This document shows, piece by piece, positions 32,360-40,051 of a stretch of 64,000 nt of DNA. The notes beneath the pieces are model-generated. The model had not been told where the DNA came from. It saw only the letters and a list, made by a program, of their open reading frames with translations, and made no database searches. The translations under genes and the position numbers were made by a program. The DNA is from Bdellovibrio sp047344985. GTDB lineage: Bacteria; Bdellovibrionota; Bdellovibrionia; Bdellovibrionales; Bdellovibrionaceae. The DNA lies in contig NZ_CP178861.1 of assembly GCF_047344985.1 (NCBI RefSeq), positions 1,674,001 through 1,738,000 on the forward strand, read 5' to 3'. The first letter of the stretch is position 1. Each line of letters begins with the position of its first letter.

Positions 32360-33079
32360 CTACTCCATTTTTTGACAAATCGAGTCAACTGCTAAATTAA
32401 ATAGCACTTTTCCATGTTCAGCCGAGCAAAGGCTCGGGTTTGAACCCATTCGGCCATCGGGGAAAGTTTCACGGAACTCTTTCGGAGCCATTGGCCAATG
32501 AGGACGATCTTTCGTCGGCTTGAAATCCATCTTCGGAACATCTTTATAAGCTTCAGGATGTGTAAACATCGTGACGGAGATTTCTCCGCATGTCGCATGA
32601 AAACCATTTTCGTTCCCGAAGACTTTGTTTTCATACGCAGTCACTTCAGGCAGGTGCCACCAATTAAAAAGTTTAATGTCGAAAGTTTCTTGATCTTGTT
32701 TGGCTTGGCAGAACGCCGAAGTCAGGGGAGCGATATTGCCTCCATGACCGTTAATAAAAGTAAACTTGTTAAAGCCGTGTTTCCCCAGGCTTTGAATGAT
32801 TTCAGTCACTACTTGAATGTAAGTGATTGGAGAAAAAGTAATCGTCCCAGGGAAAGCCATGTGGTGCACAGCCATTCCAAAACACAACGGCGGAGCCACC
32901 AGAGTTTTTGTTTTTTCTCCAACAGCTTTCGCGACTTCCCAAGCAGACAAATAATCAATGCCAATAAGACCCGTCGGACCGTGTTGCTCTGTGGAGCCCA
33001 CCGGAACGATGATGTGTTTTTTGGTTTTTAGGTATTCTTCAACTTGTGGCCACGTTTTTTCTTGTAGATTCATCGACAT
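32360..33079 (-). CDS. Creatininase (creatinine amidohydrolase) family protein
   Basis: 239 residues. Metal-binding and active-site motifs of the family: VGSTEQHGPTGLIGIDYL, APPLCFGMAVHHMAFPGT, FINGHGGN and GFHATCGEIS. The family includes creatininase, MftE peptidase and formamide hydrolases such as ArfB. The ATG at 33079 has GGAG 6 bases before, and a second ATG at 33073 is poorly spaced. As the first gene of the operon ending in kynA, it is a candidate amidohydrolase for N-formylkynurenine, since no kynB is recognisable. That is a position-based guess; other amide substrates are equally open. Confidence 0.85.
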   Translation of the reverse strand: MSMNLQEKTWPQVEEYLKTKKHIIVPVGSTEQHGPTGLIGIDYLSAWEVAKAVGEKTKTLVAPPLCFGMAVHHMAFPGTITFSPITYIQVVTEIIQSLGKHGFNKFTFINGHGGNIAPLTSAFCQAKQDQETFDIKLFNWWHLPEVTAYENKVFGNENGFHATCGEISVTMFTHPEAYKDVPKMDFKPTKDRPHWPMAPKEFRETFPDGRMGSNPSLCSAEHGKVLFNLAVDSICQKME

Positions 33080-33120
33080 TGCTTGCTCCAATGATCTAAG
33101 CACACATAATATAAATATAA

Positions 33121-33966
33121 ATGTCTATAGATAACGGAACTAGTCAGCTTTCTTTTCCTTTACGCGGAGAAATTCCTTCGCCAGAAACTCTTATTGTGCG
33201 CGACATTGATGTTGTTGGTACGGGAGCTTTGCGCCGCCATCAGCTGGAAGAGTTGCAAAAAACAAAGAAATTTATTTTGCATACGCACGAAAGCATGATT
33301 CCTGAGTCCGTGCAGTCGATTTATCAGGCAGAGCTCATAAGAACCTTGCAGTGGCTTCGTCCGGTGAAAACAGTGAAAAAAGACATCTTTGATTTTCTTC
33401 TCGAAGAACAGGTTCTGTTTTCTAAGATATTTCCTGAAACAACCAAGGCCTTGGGGTTCGCCGTAAATAAAATCCGGGATCACTATCTTGATGAGATGGA
33501 GTGGAGCAGTTGGCTTCTTCAAGATCATTGGCGCTATTTTGTGGGTTTTCTTCGCCAGATGTTTCCGGATAAGCCAGAGCTTATGGAAACCGCCCATTGG
33601 GAATGGGTGCAAGCGTGGATTGAAATTCAGCCTTTTGATTTAGGCGAATTAGAGAAAAACGTCGTGATCGTAAATCCTAGTTTGCAGATTGTTTCGTTCT
33701 CTCAAAACAACGCTGTTTTAAAGCGAGACAAAGGTATGTACGCTTTTGTTTATAGTCGTGAGAAAGCGACTGTGGTGGAAAGAGCACTGGACGTGTATGA
33801 GGCGCAATTCATCGACTTATTACAAGAAGATAGGAAGTACACACCTCAGCAACTCACGCAGACGGCCTTGCTGAGTGACGAAATAACACCTCAACTATCA
33901 TCCGAAGAGTGGCAAAAAAAGTTTTTCTCTCTGTGCCAGGACGCTATACTGATTTGCGAGACCTAA
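33121..33966 (+). CDS. Unknown protein, possibly from a leaderless or poorly led mRNA
   Basis: 281 residues, no signal peptide, no membrane helix. Rich in aromatic and charged residues (EWSSWLLQDHWRYFVGFLRQ, HWEWVQAWIEIQPFDL) with a probable helical core. I do not recognise a family. Only 41 bp separate its ATG from the divergent creatininase start, and no Shine-Dalgarno sequence is present there. The AT-rich ATAATATAAATATAA just before the ATG could be a -10 region of a leaderless transcript. It ends 14 bases before the next gene, which has its own ribosome site. Confidence 0.6.
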   Translation: MSIDNGTSQLSFPLRGEIPSPETLIVRDIDVVGTGALRRHQLEELQKTKKFILHTHESMIPESVQSIYQAELIRTLQWLRPVKTVKKDIFDFLLEEQVLFSKIFPETTKALGFAVNKIRDHYLDEMEWSSWLLQDHWRYFVGFLRQMFPDKPELMETAHWEWVQAWIEIQPFDLGELEKNVVIVNPSLQIVSFSQNNAVLKRDKGMYAFVYSREKATVVERALDVYEAQFIDLLQEDRKYTPQQLTQTALLSDEITPQLSSEEWQKKFFSLCQDAILICET

Positions 33967-33980
33967 CAAGGAGTGTGCGG

Positions 33981-34508
33981 ATGAAAGCAAAAATCTTAGC
34001 TCTGGTGGCTGTGGTGGTTGCAAGTGTGGTGGCGGGAAATGCCGAGGCGCGCGGAAGTGCAAGCGGCGTGATGTTAACGGGCAATGCCTTTATCTATAAT
34101 TCTACCGACGATAACAACGGGACAAAGATTGAATCCAAGAATAGCATTTACGATATCAAGCTAGGGTATTTAACCGGCAGCGGTTTGTATTTGGGTGGTA
34201 TCTATACTCTGCGCAACTCGCAAACTGGCAGTACGACTACAGATGGAAAAGCTCTTGGCGGTTCTGTTGGTTATGTCGCGGCGAATGGCTTTTTTGTGAT
34301 GGGTCACTATATTGCTTCTGCCGAATTGGGTGATCTTAAAGAGGGTAAAGGGATGCAAGGTGATCTCGGGTATCTTACCAATGTCACGGGAGCATTTGTT
34401 GTGGGTGTCGAACTGACTTACCGTTCAATTGAATACAAAACGACAAGCGATACAAAATATAAAAAAGATGAATTGCTTCCGCTTTTGACTTTAGGATTTG
34501 TGTTCTAG
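33981..34508 (+). CDS. Small beta-barrel outer membrane protein (OmpW-like)
   Basis: 175 residues. A signal peptide (KAKILALVAVVVASVVAG with AEA following) is followed by about eight short amphipathic beta strands (alternating hydrophobic residues, GLYLGGIYTL, GGSVGYVAANGFFVMGHY, FVVGVELTYRS), and the protein ends in an aromatic residue (LGFVF) as outer membrane barrels do. AAGGAGTG lies before the ATG at 33981. It may be a porin or adhesin. Function is not predictable. A bidirectional terminator follows. Confidence 0.75.
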   Translation: MKAKILALVAVVVASVVAGNAEARGSASGVMLTGNAFIYNSTDDNNGTKIESKNSIYDIKLGYLTGSGLYLGGIYTLRNSQTGSTTTDGKALGGSVGYVAANGFFVMGHYIASAELGDLKEGKGMQGDLGYLTNVTGAFVVGVELTYRSIEYKTTSDTKYKKDELLPLLTLGFVF

Positions 34509-34534
34509 ATTTAAAACTGAAAATGGAATTTCGG

Positions 34535-34566
34535 AAAAAAGGGCTTCATGATGAAGCCCTTTTTTA
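34535..34566. terminator. Bidirectional terminator between convergent genes
   Basis: AAAAAAGGGCTTCAT pairs with ATGAAGCCCTTTTTT around a central G. It has T-runs on both strands and serves the barrel-protein gene and the convergent HD-GYP gene. Confidence 0.9.
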
Positions 34567-34568
34567 TT

Positions 34569-35495
34569 TTAAAGACCTTTAAGTATATCGTTCAATAATT
34601 GAATATGTTGCAGTGGGTGCTTACCAACATGATCGATCATCATTTTTTTCGCGGCTTCCGCTTTAGGCACACCTTCAAACGTGATCAGGCGATCTATGGC
34701 GTTCGCAGAAGAAACGAGAACCGCCAGCGGATCTTGATCTTTTTCGCGCAACCCCTTGGGGCCGGCTCCATTGATCGTTTCTTCGTGCTGAGCGATGATA
34801 TTGATCACAGTTTGATCAAAGTGTTTCTTATCCTGAACTTTCGTGGCGCCATCCGTAGGGTGTTTGTTCCAAACGGCGCGGTCCGCTTCACTCATAGCAT
34901 CTAAAGGCTGATTGAGATTGAGCGAAGAGTTGTGGTGGCCGTAGTCGTGTAAGATAGCGCCCAAAGTAAGAAGCTGCGTTTTCTTTGGATCGCTAATTCC
35001 TAATTTTTGCGCCAGAGCGATTGATAGTGTTGCGACGGTCACACCATGATGGGCGATGTTCTTATCCGTATTTTCGATATTCATAATCGAAGACATGGCT
35101 TGGGCGTTGCTCATGATGAAGTTCACGTACTTGCCAGCGGCATCCTTAGCGTAATTGTAGGATTCGACGTTGTCGGGATTTTCAAAAACTTCTTCGGCGT
35201 TGTTTTGTTGGGAACCTTGAATGATTTCTGAACGAGTTTGAATGTCTTTGTTCGAAGAGTTGTCGTAAGCCGTCTCGATATTTTTTTGCAGATAACTGCG
35301 GTAGCTTGTTTCCTCGTCTGTAAGGATGTACATTTTGCGAAGTTTTTTGTCCTTAAGACGTTTGAGGCGTTCTCCCTCGAAACTGTCGCCGCGACGAAGG
35401 TAGAGAATCATCTTTTCGTTGATTTTAACGTAAGCGTTGAAGTCGATCTTTTGATCTCCGCGCAGGGTGCTTACGCGAATAGAAACATAATCCAT
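34569..35495 (-). CDS. Unconventional HD-GYP domain protein (GYP Tyr absent)
   Basis: 308 residues. The HD domain core shows HH149-150 (AHHGVTV), H183-D184 in LHDYGH, H212 in KHPTDGA and H237 in AQHEETINGAGPKGL. Compared with the canonical HHExxDGxGYPxGL, the first His is Gln, the Asp is Asn with a one-residue shift, and the Tyr of GYP is missing. This fits my recollection of the Bdellovibrio protein Bd1817, whose structure lacks this Tyr and still binds two metals. The family hydrolyses cyclic-di-GMP. With these changes it may be a weak enzyme or a sensor. The N-terminal 120 residues have no recognised domain. The ATG has GAGG 2 bases upstream. Confidence 0.85.
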   Translation of the reverse strand: MDYVSIRVSTLRGDQKIDFNAYVKINEKMILYLRRGDSFEGERLKRLKDKKLRKMYILTDEETSYRSYLQKNIETAYDNSSNKDIQTRSEIIQGSQQNNAEEVFENPDNVESYNYAKDAAGKYVNFIMSNAQAMSSIMNIENTDKNIAHHGVTVATLSIALAQKLGISDPKKTQLLTLGAILHDYGHHNSSLNLNQPLDAMSEADRAVWNKHPTDGATKVQDKKHFDQTVINIIAQHEETINGAGPKGLREKDQDPLAVLVSSANAIDRLITFEGVPKAEAAKKMMIDHVGKHPLQHIQLLNDILKGL

Positions 35496-35528
35496 TGCCT
35501 CTGTATCCTTCGATTGTTATCGTAAGTT

Positions 35529-36044
35529 ATGTCGATTGATAAAGAAATTGTAGAAGATTTTGTAAATGAGTCAAAGTCCTTAATTGAAGAGTTGATAGAC
35601 CTTCTCGAAAGTATTGAAGGTGACTTTTCTCAGGTTCAAAAGTTGGCTGATTACGGAAACAACGTCGATCGCATTATGGGTGGAGCAAAAAGTTTAGCGA
35701 TGATGGCACCACCGGATCATGCTCTGCACATGATTTCAGACTACGCCGCTCTCTGTAAGGCGGTTGGATATAAGGCCTCTCAGATCACTGACAATGAACA
35801 ATTTTACGATGTCTGCGTGGCTCTTCTTTTAGATGCCACAGAGACTTTAAGTGTCTTGCTTAACAACATCGAAAAGGAAGGAAAGGTTTTGAAAGAAACC
35901 ATTCCTCAAGCCTTTATCGAACGCCTTCGTTGGGTGTCTAGTCAGTTTAGCGAAGCGTACAGTATGAGTGTTGGCACAGGAACAGCTCCTCAAAAACTCA
36001 GACAGTCAGAAATCGACGATCTTTTGAAAAAGCTGGGCCTCTAA
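35529..36044 (+). CDS. HPt-like helical protein with CheZ-like C-terminal peptide
   Basis: 171 residues, all-helical. Residues 9-60 resemble a histidine-phosphotransfer fold (EDFVNESKSLIEELIDLLES, then a stretch with GGAKSLAM where the HTxKGxA site would be), but the phospho-accepting His is absent. The last 14 residues, RQSEIDDLLKKLGL, are close to the C-terminal CheY-binding helix of CheZ and to the EIDALL motif of FliM. I therefore suspect it binds a CheY-like protein, perhaps the one encoded at 44112-44537. It is divergent from the HD-GYP gene with 33 bp between starts. The ribosome site is weak. Confidence 0.65.
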   Translation: MSIDKEIVEDFVNESKSLIEELIDLLESIEGDFSQVQKLADYGNNVDRIMGGAKSLAMMAPPDHALHMISDYAALCKAVGYKASQITDNEQFYDVCVALLLDATETLSVLLNNIEKEGKVLKETIPQAFIERLRWVSSQFSEAYSMSVGTGTAPQKLRQSEIDDLLKKLGL

Positions 36045-36106
36045 TCAAAGGGGTCGGGTGTTATTAAACACGTCTAGCTACTTCATCTCTCTTAAAAAAA
36101 TTCACC

Positions 36107-36130
36107 TATAATGTAGGAAAAACGCCTACA
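36107..36130 (+). promoter_or_regulatory. Promoter -10 and hairpin upstream of the BON protein gene
   Basis: TATAAT at 36107-36112 is a perfect -10. I see no good -35. It is followed by TGTAGG/CCTACA (36112-36117 and 36125-36130), which would fold in the 5' leader or mark a repressor site. Confidence 0.5.
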
Positions 36131-36144
36131 AGAGAGGTGAAGTT

Positions 36145-36513
36145 ATGAACACAAAAATAAAATGGATATCAGCCGTTTTAATAGCGACTTCTTTTAATGT
36201 TGGTTTGGCAAACGATAGAGAGCATACAGCGAATCAAACCAATCAAAAAACAATAAACACTACAAATCAAAAGACGGCTGAAGATCAAATGATGAATGCA
36301 AACGACACAGAATTAACTCGCCGTGTGCGTGAGCAAATTGTCGCGGATAACAGTCTTTCTGTGAATGCGAAAAACGTTAAAATCATTTCACAAAATGGTC
36401 GTGTGACATTGAAAGGTCCTGTGGATTCCACTCAGGAACGAAACAAGATAGAGACCATTGCAAAAAGCGTCTCGGGAGCAAAAATCATTGTGAACGAGAC
36501 TGTCGTCAAATAG
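36145..36513 (+). CDS. BON-domain exported protein
   Basis: 122 residues with a signal peptide (NTKIKWISAVLIATSFNVGLA) and a Asn/Gln/Thr-rich linker. One BON domain (about residues 53-120) ends in VSGAKIIVNETVV, with the typical GRVTLKGPVDS core. BON proteins bind phospholipid or other envelope surfaces and are often made under osmotic or envelope stress (E. coli OsmY/YraP). AGAGAGGTGAAG precedes the ATG. It is followed within 9 bp by a glycine-zipper stress protein gene, so both are probably co-expressed. Confidence 0.88.
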   Translation: MNTKIKWISAVLIATSFNVGLANDREHTANQTNQKTINTTNQKTAEDQMMNANDTELTRRVREQIVADNSLSVNAKNVKIISQNGRVTLKGPVDSTQERNKIETIAKSVSGAKIIVNETVVK

Positions 36514-36522
36514 GGGGTAGTT

Positions 36523-37101
36523 ATGGCTAAACAAGGTAGAAAAGTGGTGTTCGGAATATTTAAAAATCGCTCCGAACTTGAAAGCTGTGTAGACCAATTG
36601 CGTTTAGACGGTTTTAGAGCGGAAGACGTTTCTGTGTTGATGCCTGAAAAAGGAGACACGGCGACTTTTGCGCATGAAAAACAAACGAAAGCCCCAGAAG
36701 GTGCCGCCATCGGTACAGGTACTGGAGCTGTTCTTGGTGGAGCCTTCGGATGGCTTGTCGGAATCGGTGCGATTGCAACAATTCCAGCGTTAGGACCTTT
36801 GGTTGCGGCCGGTCCCATTATGAGTGCCTTAGCAGGACTTGGTGTGGGCGGAGCCGTTGGTGGAGTCACTGGTGCTTTAGTGGGTATCGGTATTCCCGAA
36901 TACGAAGCCAAACGCTATGAAAAATATGTGAAAGACGGAGGTATGTTGATCTCTGTTCATGTCGACGACAACGAGTGGGAAGACAAGGCAGAGAAAATTC
37001 TTGAAGCTGCCGGAGCTCAGGATATTTCAAACTCTTCTGAAGTCGCCCAAAGAGAATTTAGAAAACCCACACCTTCAAGCGATAAATCGACACATATCTG
37101 A
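36523..37101 (+). CDS. Stress-protein-like (general stress 17M/YflT-type) with glycine zipper
   Basis: 192 residues. The N-terminal 45 residues (VVFGIFKNRSELESCVDQL, then GFRAEDVSVLMP) match the general-stress-protein 17M/YflT fold seen in many soil and aquatic bacteria. A long glycine-zipper hydrophobic centre (GAAIGTGTGAVLGGAFGWL and GALVGIGIPEYEAKRYEKY) suggests membrane association. The C-terminal part is hydrophilic (VHVDDNEWEDKAEKILEAAG). The ribosome site is poor (GGGGTAGTT), but the tight placement after the BON gene indicates co-expression. Role inferred: envelope stress. A strong terminator follows. Confidence 0.75.
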   Translation: MAKQGRKVVFGIFKNRSELESCVDQLRLDGFRAEDVSVLMPEKGDTATFAHEKQTKAPEGAAIGTGTGAVLGGAFGWLVGIGAIATIPALGPLVAAGPIMSALAGLGVGGAVGGVTGALVGIGIPEYEAKRYEKYVKDGGMLISVHVDDNEWEDKAEKILEAAGAQDISNSSEVAQREFRKPTPSSDKSTHI

Positions 37102-37119
37102 TAAAGAAGATCGGATAAT

Positions 37120-37149
37120 AAAAAGCCCCTTTTTGCGAGGGGCTTTTTA
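37120..37149. terminator. Bidirectional terminator between stress gene and queG
   Basis: AAAAGCCCCT (37121-37130) and AGGGGCTTTTT (37138-37148) form a GC-rich stem, with T-runs on both strands. It overlaps the stop codon end of queG. Confidence 0.9.
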
Positions 37150-38193
37150 TTCAATTTGTTTAAGGGTCCAACTTGCGAGTTCGCCCAATTTTTCATGTTG
37201 AAGAAGCGTTTTTACTTCTTCTGAAAGCGCTTTGATTCTTTTATTTGCCACAACAATCAAAGCATTTCTTTTTAATCCGAAAGATCCTGCGCGCGCCAGA
37301 GGGGTTCCCAAGAAGTCTCGACCGATTTTTTTTCCTGAGGCCGTAAGAATGTATCGAAGATCATTGATGAGGAGCTCTTCGTTCTCCTGTGTAAGAGTTA
37401 AATTTGTTTCAATCGAAAGCTGCCCTTTAAAAACTTTTTGATTCCAAGGGCAGACGGTTTGACATAAATCGCACCCAAAAAACCAATCGCCGATCTGAGA
37501 GCGCAATTCTTCAGAAGGCACTTGTCGTGACTCGATGGTGAGATAGGAAATGCATTTTCGCGCATCCATTTTGCGCGGCTCAAGAAGAGCGCCCGTGGGA
37601 CAAATATCAATGCACCTTGTGCACGTCCCGCAAAAATCCGGTAACGGTTCTATCTCAGTTTCTAACTTCAAGGACGTGTAGATCTCGCCAATAAAAAACA
37701 AGCTGCCTTTTTTGGGATGGATGAGGCACGTGTTTTTTCCGACCCAACCAAGCCCCGCGCGTTTGGCTAAATCTCTTTCTAAAACCGGACTGCTATCTGT
37801 GAATGGAAGAAACTCTTCTTCAGGCATAAGTCCTTGCAACTTTTTGCAGAGTTCTGCCATGCGTTCTTTAAACCAAAAATGATAATCCATCCCCTGAGCG
37901 TAAAGACTTACCCGCGCTTGTTTTAAGGGGAAGTCCTGCTTTTTTTCGGGATGAGGAAAATAAGGAATGGCGAAAACCAAAGCGCTTTGCGCCCGAGGCC
38001 ATTTGCTGCGTGGCTCTTCTTTGATAGGAGCGTGATCTTCCAAGTACTTCATGTCTCCATGCAATCCCTGGTTGAGCCATTCTTTATAGAACTCAAAACT
38101 TAAAGGTTTGCTTAAAGACGTGAAACCGAAGTGGGAAAATCCCAAATCTTCCAGGGTTTCATCAATGAGAGACTTCATCTCCTGTGGCGTCAC
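37147..38193 (-). CDS. queG: Epoxyqueuosine reductase
   Basis: 348 residues. A cobalamin-dependent iron-sulfur enzyme performing the last step of tRNA queuosine synthesis. The N-terminal B12-binding domain has TDSSPVLERDLAKRAGLGWV, with the catalytic Asp in DSSP. Two 4Fe-4S ferredoxin clusters are in CGTCTRCIDICPTGAL and CDLCQTVCPWNQK. The length matches the family (about 340-380). The start is a GTG at 38193 with an AAAGAG site. An ATG five codons later has AGGAG directly adjacent and is an alternative. Divergent from the CCA-adding-type gene. The rest of the queuosine pathway is not in the window. Confidence 0.95.
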   Translation of the reverse strand: MTPQEMKSLIDETLEDLGFSHFGFTSLSKPLSFEFYKEWLNQGLHGDMKYLEDHAPIKEEPRSKWPRAQSALVFAIPYFPHPEKKQDFPLKQARVSLYAQGMDYHFWFKERMAELCKKLQGLMPEEEFLPFTDSSPVLERDLAKRAGLGWVGKNTCLIHPKKGSLFFIGEIYTSLKLETEIEPLPDFCGTCTRCIDICPTGALLEPRKMDARKCISYLTIESRQVPSEELRSQIGDWFFGCDLCQTVCPWNQKVFKGQLSIETNLTLTQENEELLINDLRYILTASGKKIGRDFLGTPLARAGSFGLKRNALIVVANKRIKALSEEVKTLLQHEKLGELASWTLKQIE

Positions 38194-38238
38194 GCAAAAC
38201 TCTTTCTTTCGTTCCGGTCTTTTCCTACACTGAAGGAG

Positions 38239-39447
38239 ATGTCACAAGTTCAAAAGTTACTTGAATCTCACCCTCATTGGTCGGCTGTGGAAACAATTTA
38301 CCACAGACTGCAAGCTCATGGCTACAAAGCCTTTTTGGCTGGGGGCTGTGTGCGGGACGCTCTTTTGGGGATTACGGCGAACGATTTGGACGTGGCGACA
38401 GATGCCACTCCGGAACAAATTGAGGAACTTTTTGAAAAGACCGTCAATGTCGGTAAGGTCTTTGGCGTGATGAGAGTTCTGGTAGGGGGAGCCGACATTG
38501 AAGTGGCGACCTTCCGTACTGATGGGACCTACAAGGATGGCCGCCGTCCTGAGGGTGTTCATTTTTCTTCACCGGAAGAAGATGCCAAACGGCGTGACTT
38601 TACGGTGAATGCTCTTTTTTACGATTTAACTTCCAAAAAAGTTTTAGATTTTGTTCAAGGAGAGGCCGATCTTCGTAATGCGATCCTGCGCACCGTGGGT
38701 GAGCCGGAAAGACGTTTTCGCGAAGATCATTTGCGGTTATTACGGGCAGCTCGTTTTGTCGCGCAATTGGATTTCATTTTAGAGCAAACCACATTTGATG
38801 CTGTTAAACAAATGGCGGCGCTGGTGAAAACCGTGAGCGGCGAACGTCTTCGCGATGAAATGGGAAAGCTTTTGAAATCTAAAGCGGTTTCTAAAGGTTT
38901 GGAAGTGATGGTTGCTACGGACTTGATGCAGCTTCTTTTTCCATTTCGCTTGCGTGATAACGAGTGGTTCGGCAGTTATGGTGCCAAGGAAGTATGGCAA
39001 ACGCTGGCGTTATTTTTTAGAAATGCCAAGTCGGAAGAATTGTCTTCGTCTATTCAGCTTTTAAAACTTTCCACGAAGGAGCAACGGAGCATTGAAAAGG
39101 CCTGGGCGCTTTGGCAAAAACCGGATGATTTTTTCGCTTTGAATTTGGGAAAACAGCTTCAAAAGCTGACTGAAGAGGGATCTTTTTGGGCTCTGCAGGT
39201 TTTAATGCTTGAGGGAAGTGTTTGGGCTTCTCAAGTGAAAGATCTTTTTAAGGAATGGCAGCTTTGGCAAAACCAGCTTCCTCGTCCTTTGTTAACGGGA
39301 GAAGACCTTAAGGGGAAACTTACTGGCAAAGCTATTGGCGTCTGTCTTGCTGAAGCTTTTGAGTTGCAATTAGAACGAAAGCTTCAAACGCGCGATGAGG
39401 CTATAGCGTGGTTGCAAAAGTATTTAGAAAGTGATTCACATGGATAA
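38239..39447 (+). CDS. tRNA nucleotidyltransferase / poly(A) polymerase family protein
   Basis: 402 residues. A class II nucleotidyltransferase with LAGGCVRDALLG, NDLDVATDA (catalytic Asp pair) and KRRDFTVNALFYDL, then the AARFVAQLDF segment of the RNA-binding part. Enzymes of this group add CCA (or A, or AA) to tRNA 3' ends, or poly(A). The tRNA-Leu in this window encodes its CCA, so a repair role is plausible. I place the start at the ATG at 38239 (AGGAG directly before). The frame upstream to 38131 lies across the divergent queG start and is not needed. It overlaps the RDD gene by 8 bp. Confidence 0.88.
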   Translation: MSQVQKLLESHPHWSAVETIYHRLQAHGYKAFLAGGCVRDALLGITANDLDVATDATPEQIEELFEKTVNVGKVFGVMRVLVGGADIEVATFRTDGTYKDGRRPEGVHFSSPEEDAKRRDFTVNALFYDLTSKKVLDFVQGEADLRNAILRTVGEPERRFREDHLRLLRAARFVAQLDFILEQTTFDAVKQMAALVKTVSGERLRDEMGKLLKSKAVSKGLEVMVATDLMQLLFPFRLRDNEWFGSYGAKEVWQTLALFFRNAKSEELSSSIQLLKLSTKEQRSIEKAWALWQKPDDFFALNLGKQLQKLTEEGSFWALQVLMLEGSVWASQVKDLFKEWQLWQNQLPRPLLTGEDLKGKLTGKAIGVCLAEAFELQLERKLQTRDEAIAWLQKYLESDSHG

Positions 39448-40051
39448 TATTTATGTTCCGAGCACGTATAGACGTTTAGCCGCGCAAGCGGTGGACTCTT
39501 TAATCCGCGTAGCTTTTTATCTTCCTTTTGCGAAAGCATTGATTGCTTTGATTTTTACGGAAGAAGAAGTGCTGATCTCCTTAGGGCATTTGCTTTTGAT
39601 GTTTTTGATTCCTGCGGTTTACGAATTTATTTTCTTGGTTCTCATGCAGGCAACGCCCGGTAAGTGGTTGATGGGCTTAAAGGTCGTTCCTTTTTCAAAT
39701 CCCACGCAAAAGCTGCATTGGGGACAGTGTATTTTGCGCCCTCTCACAGAACGTCTGTCTTTGTTTTTCTCATGGGCCATTTATGCGGCGGCCTTCTTTC
39801 GTTATGATCGTACCCATGTAGCGGACTGGGTGGCTGAAACCCGCGTTGTTCAATTTGTGCCTCGTCGCAAACGAGCAGGACTTCGCTGGTTTCTAGGAAG
39901 CCTTTTGATTATTTTTTATATCTACGACGGTTTGCATTCCGCCAAGAACCTTATTCACGTGATTGATTGGCAAAATCGTCAGGTGGATCTTCGTGCGCTT
40001 GTGGACTCTGACTCCCTTTCCGGAGTTATGGAAGATTACGACGATCTTTAA
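39440..40051 (+). CDS. RDD-family membrane protein
   Basis: 203 residues with the RDD signature near the N-terminus (TYRRLAAQAVDSLIRVAFYL, Arg, Asp pattern), three to four membrane helices (about residues 20-35, 55-75, 110-125, 150-165), and a short basic linker (PRRKRAGLRWF). The family's function is unknown, though some act in ion transport. The start is the ATG at 39440, overlapping the end of the previous gene, and a GTG at 39431 is an alternative. Translational coupling to the nucleotidyltransferase gene is likely. It is followed by a 644-bp gene-free stretch. Confidence 0.75.
   Translation: MDNIYVPSTYRRLAAQAVDSLIRVAFYLPFAKALIALIFTEEEVLISLGHLLLMFLIPAVYEFIFLVLMQATPGKWLMGLKVVPFSNPTQKLHWGQCILRPLTERLSLFFSWAIYAAAFFRYDRTHVADWVAETRVVQFVPRRKRAGLRWFLGSLLIIFYIYDGLHSAKNLIHVIDWQNRQVDLRALVDSDSLSGVMEDYDDL

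Noticed and set aside
34170..34358. Minus-strand frame opposite the barrel protein
   Set aside because: Short antisense frame with no start signal.
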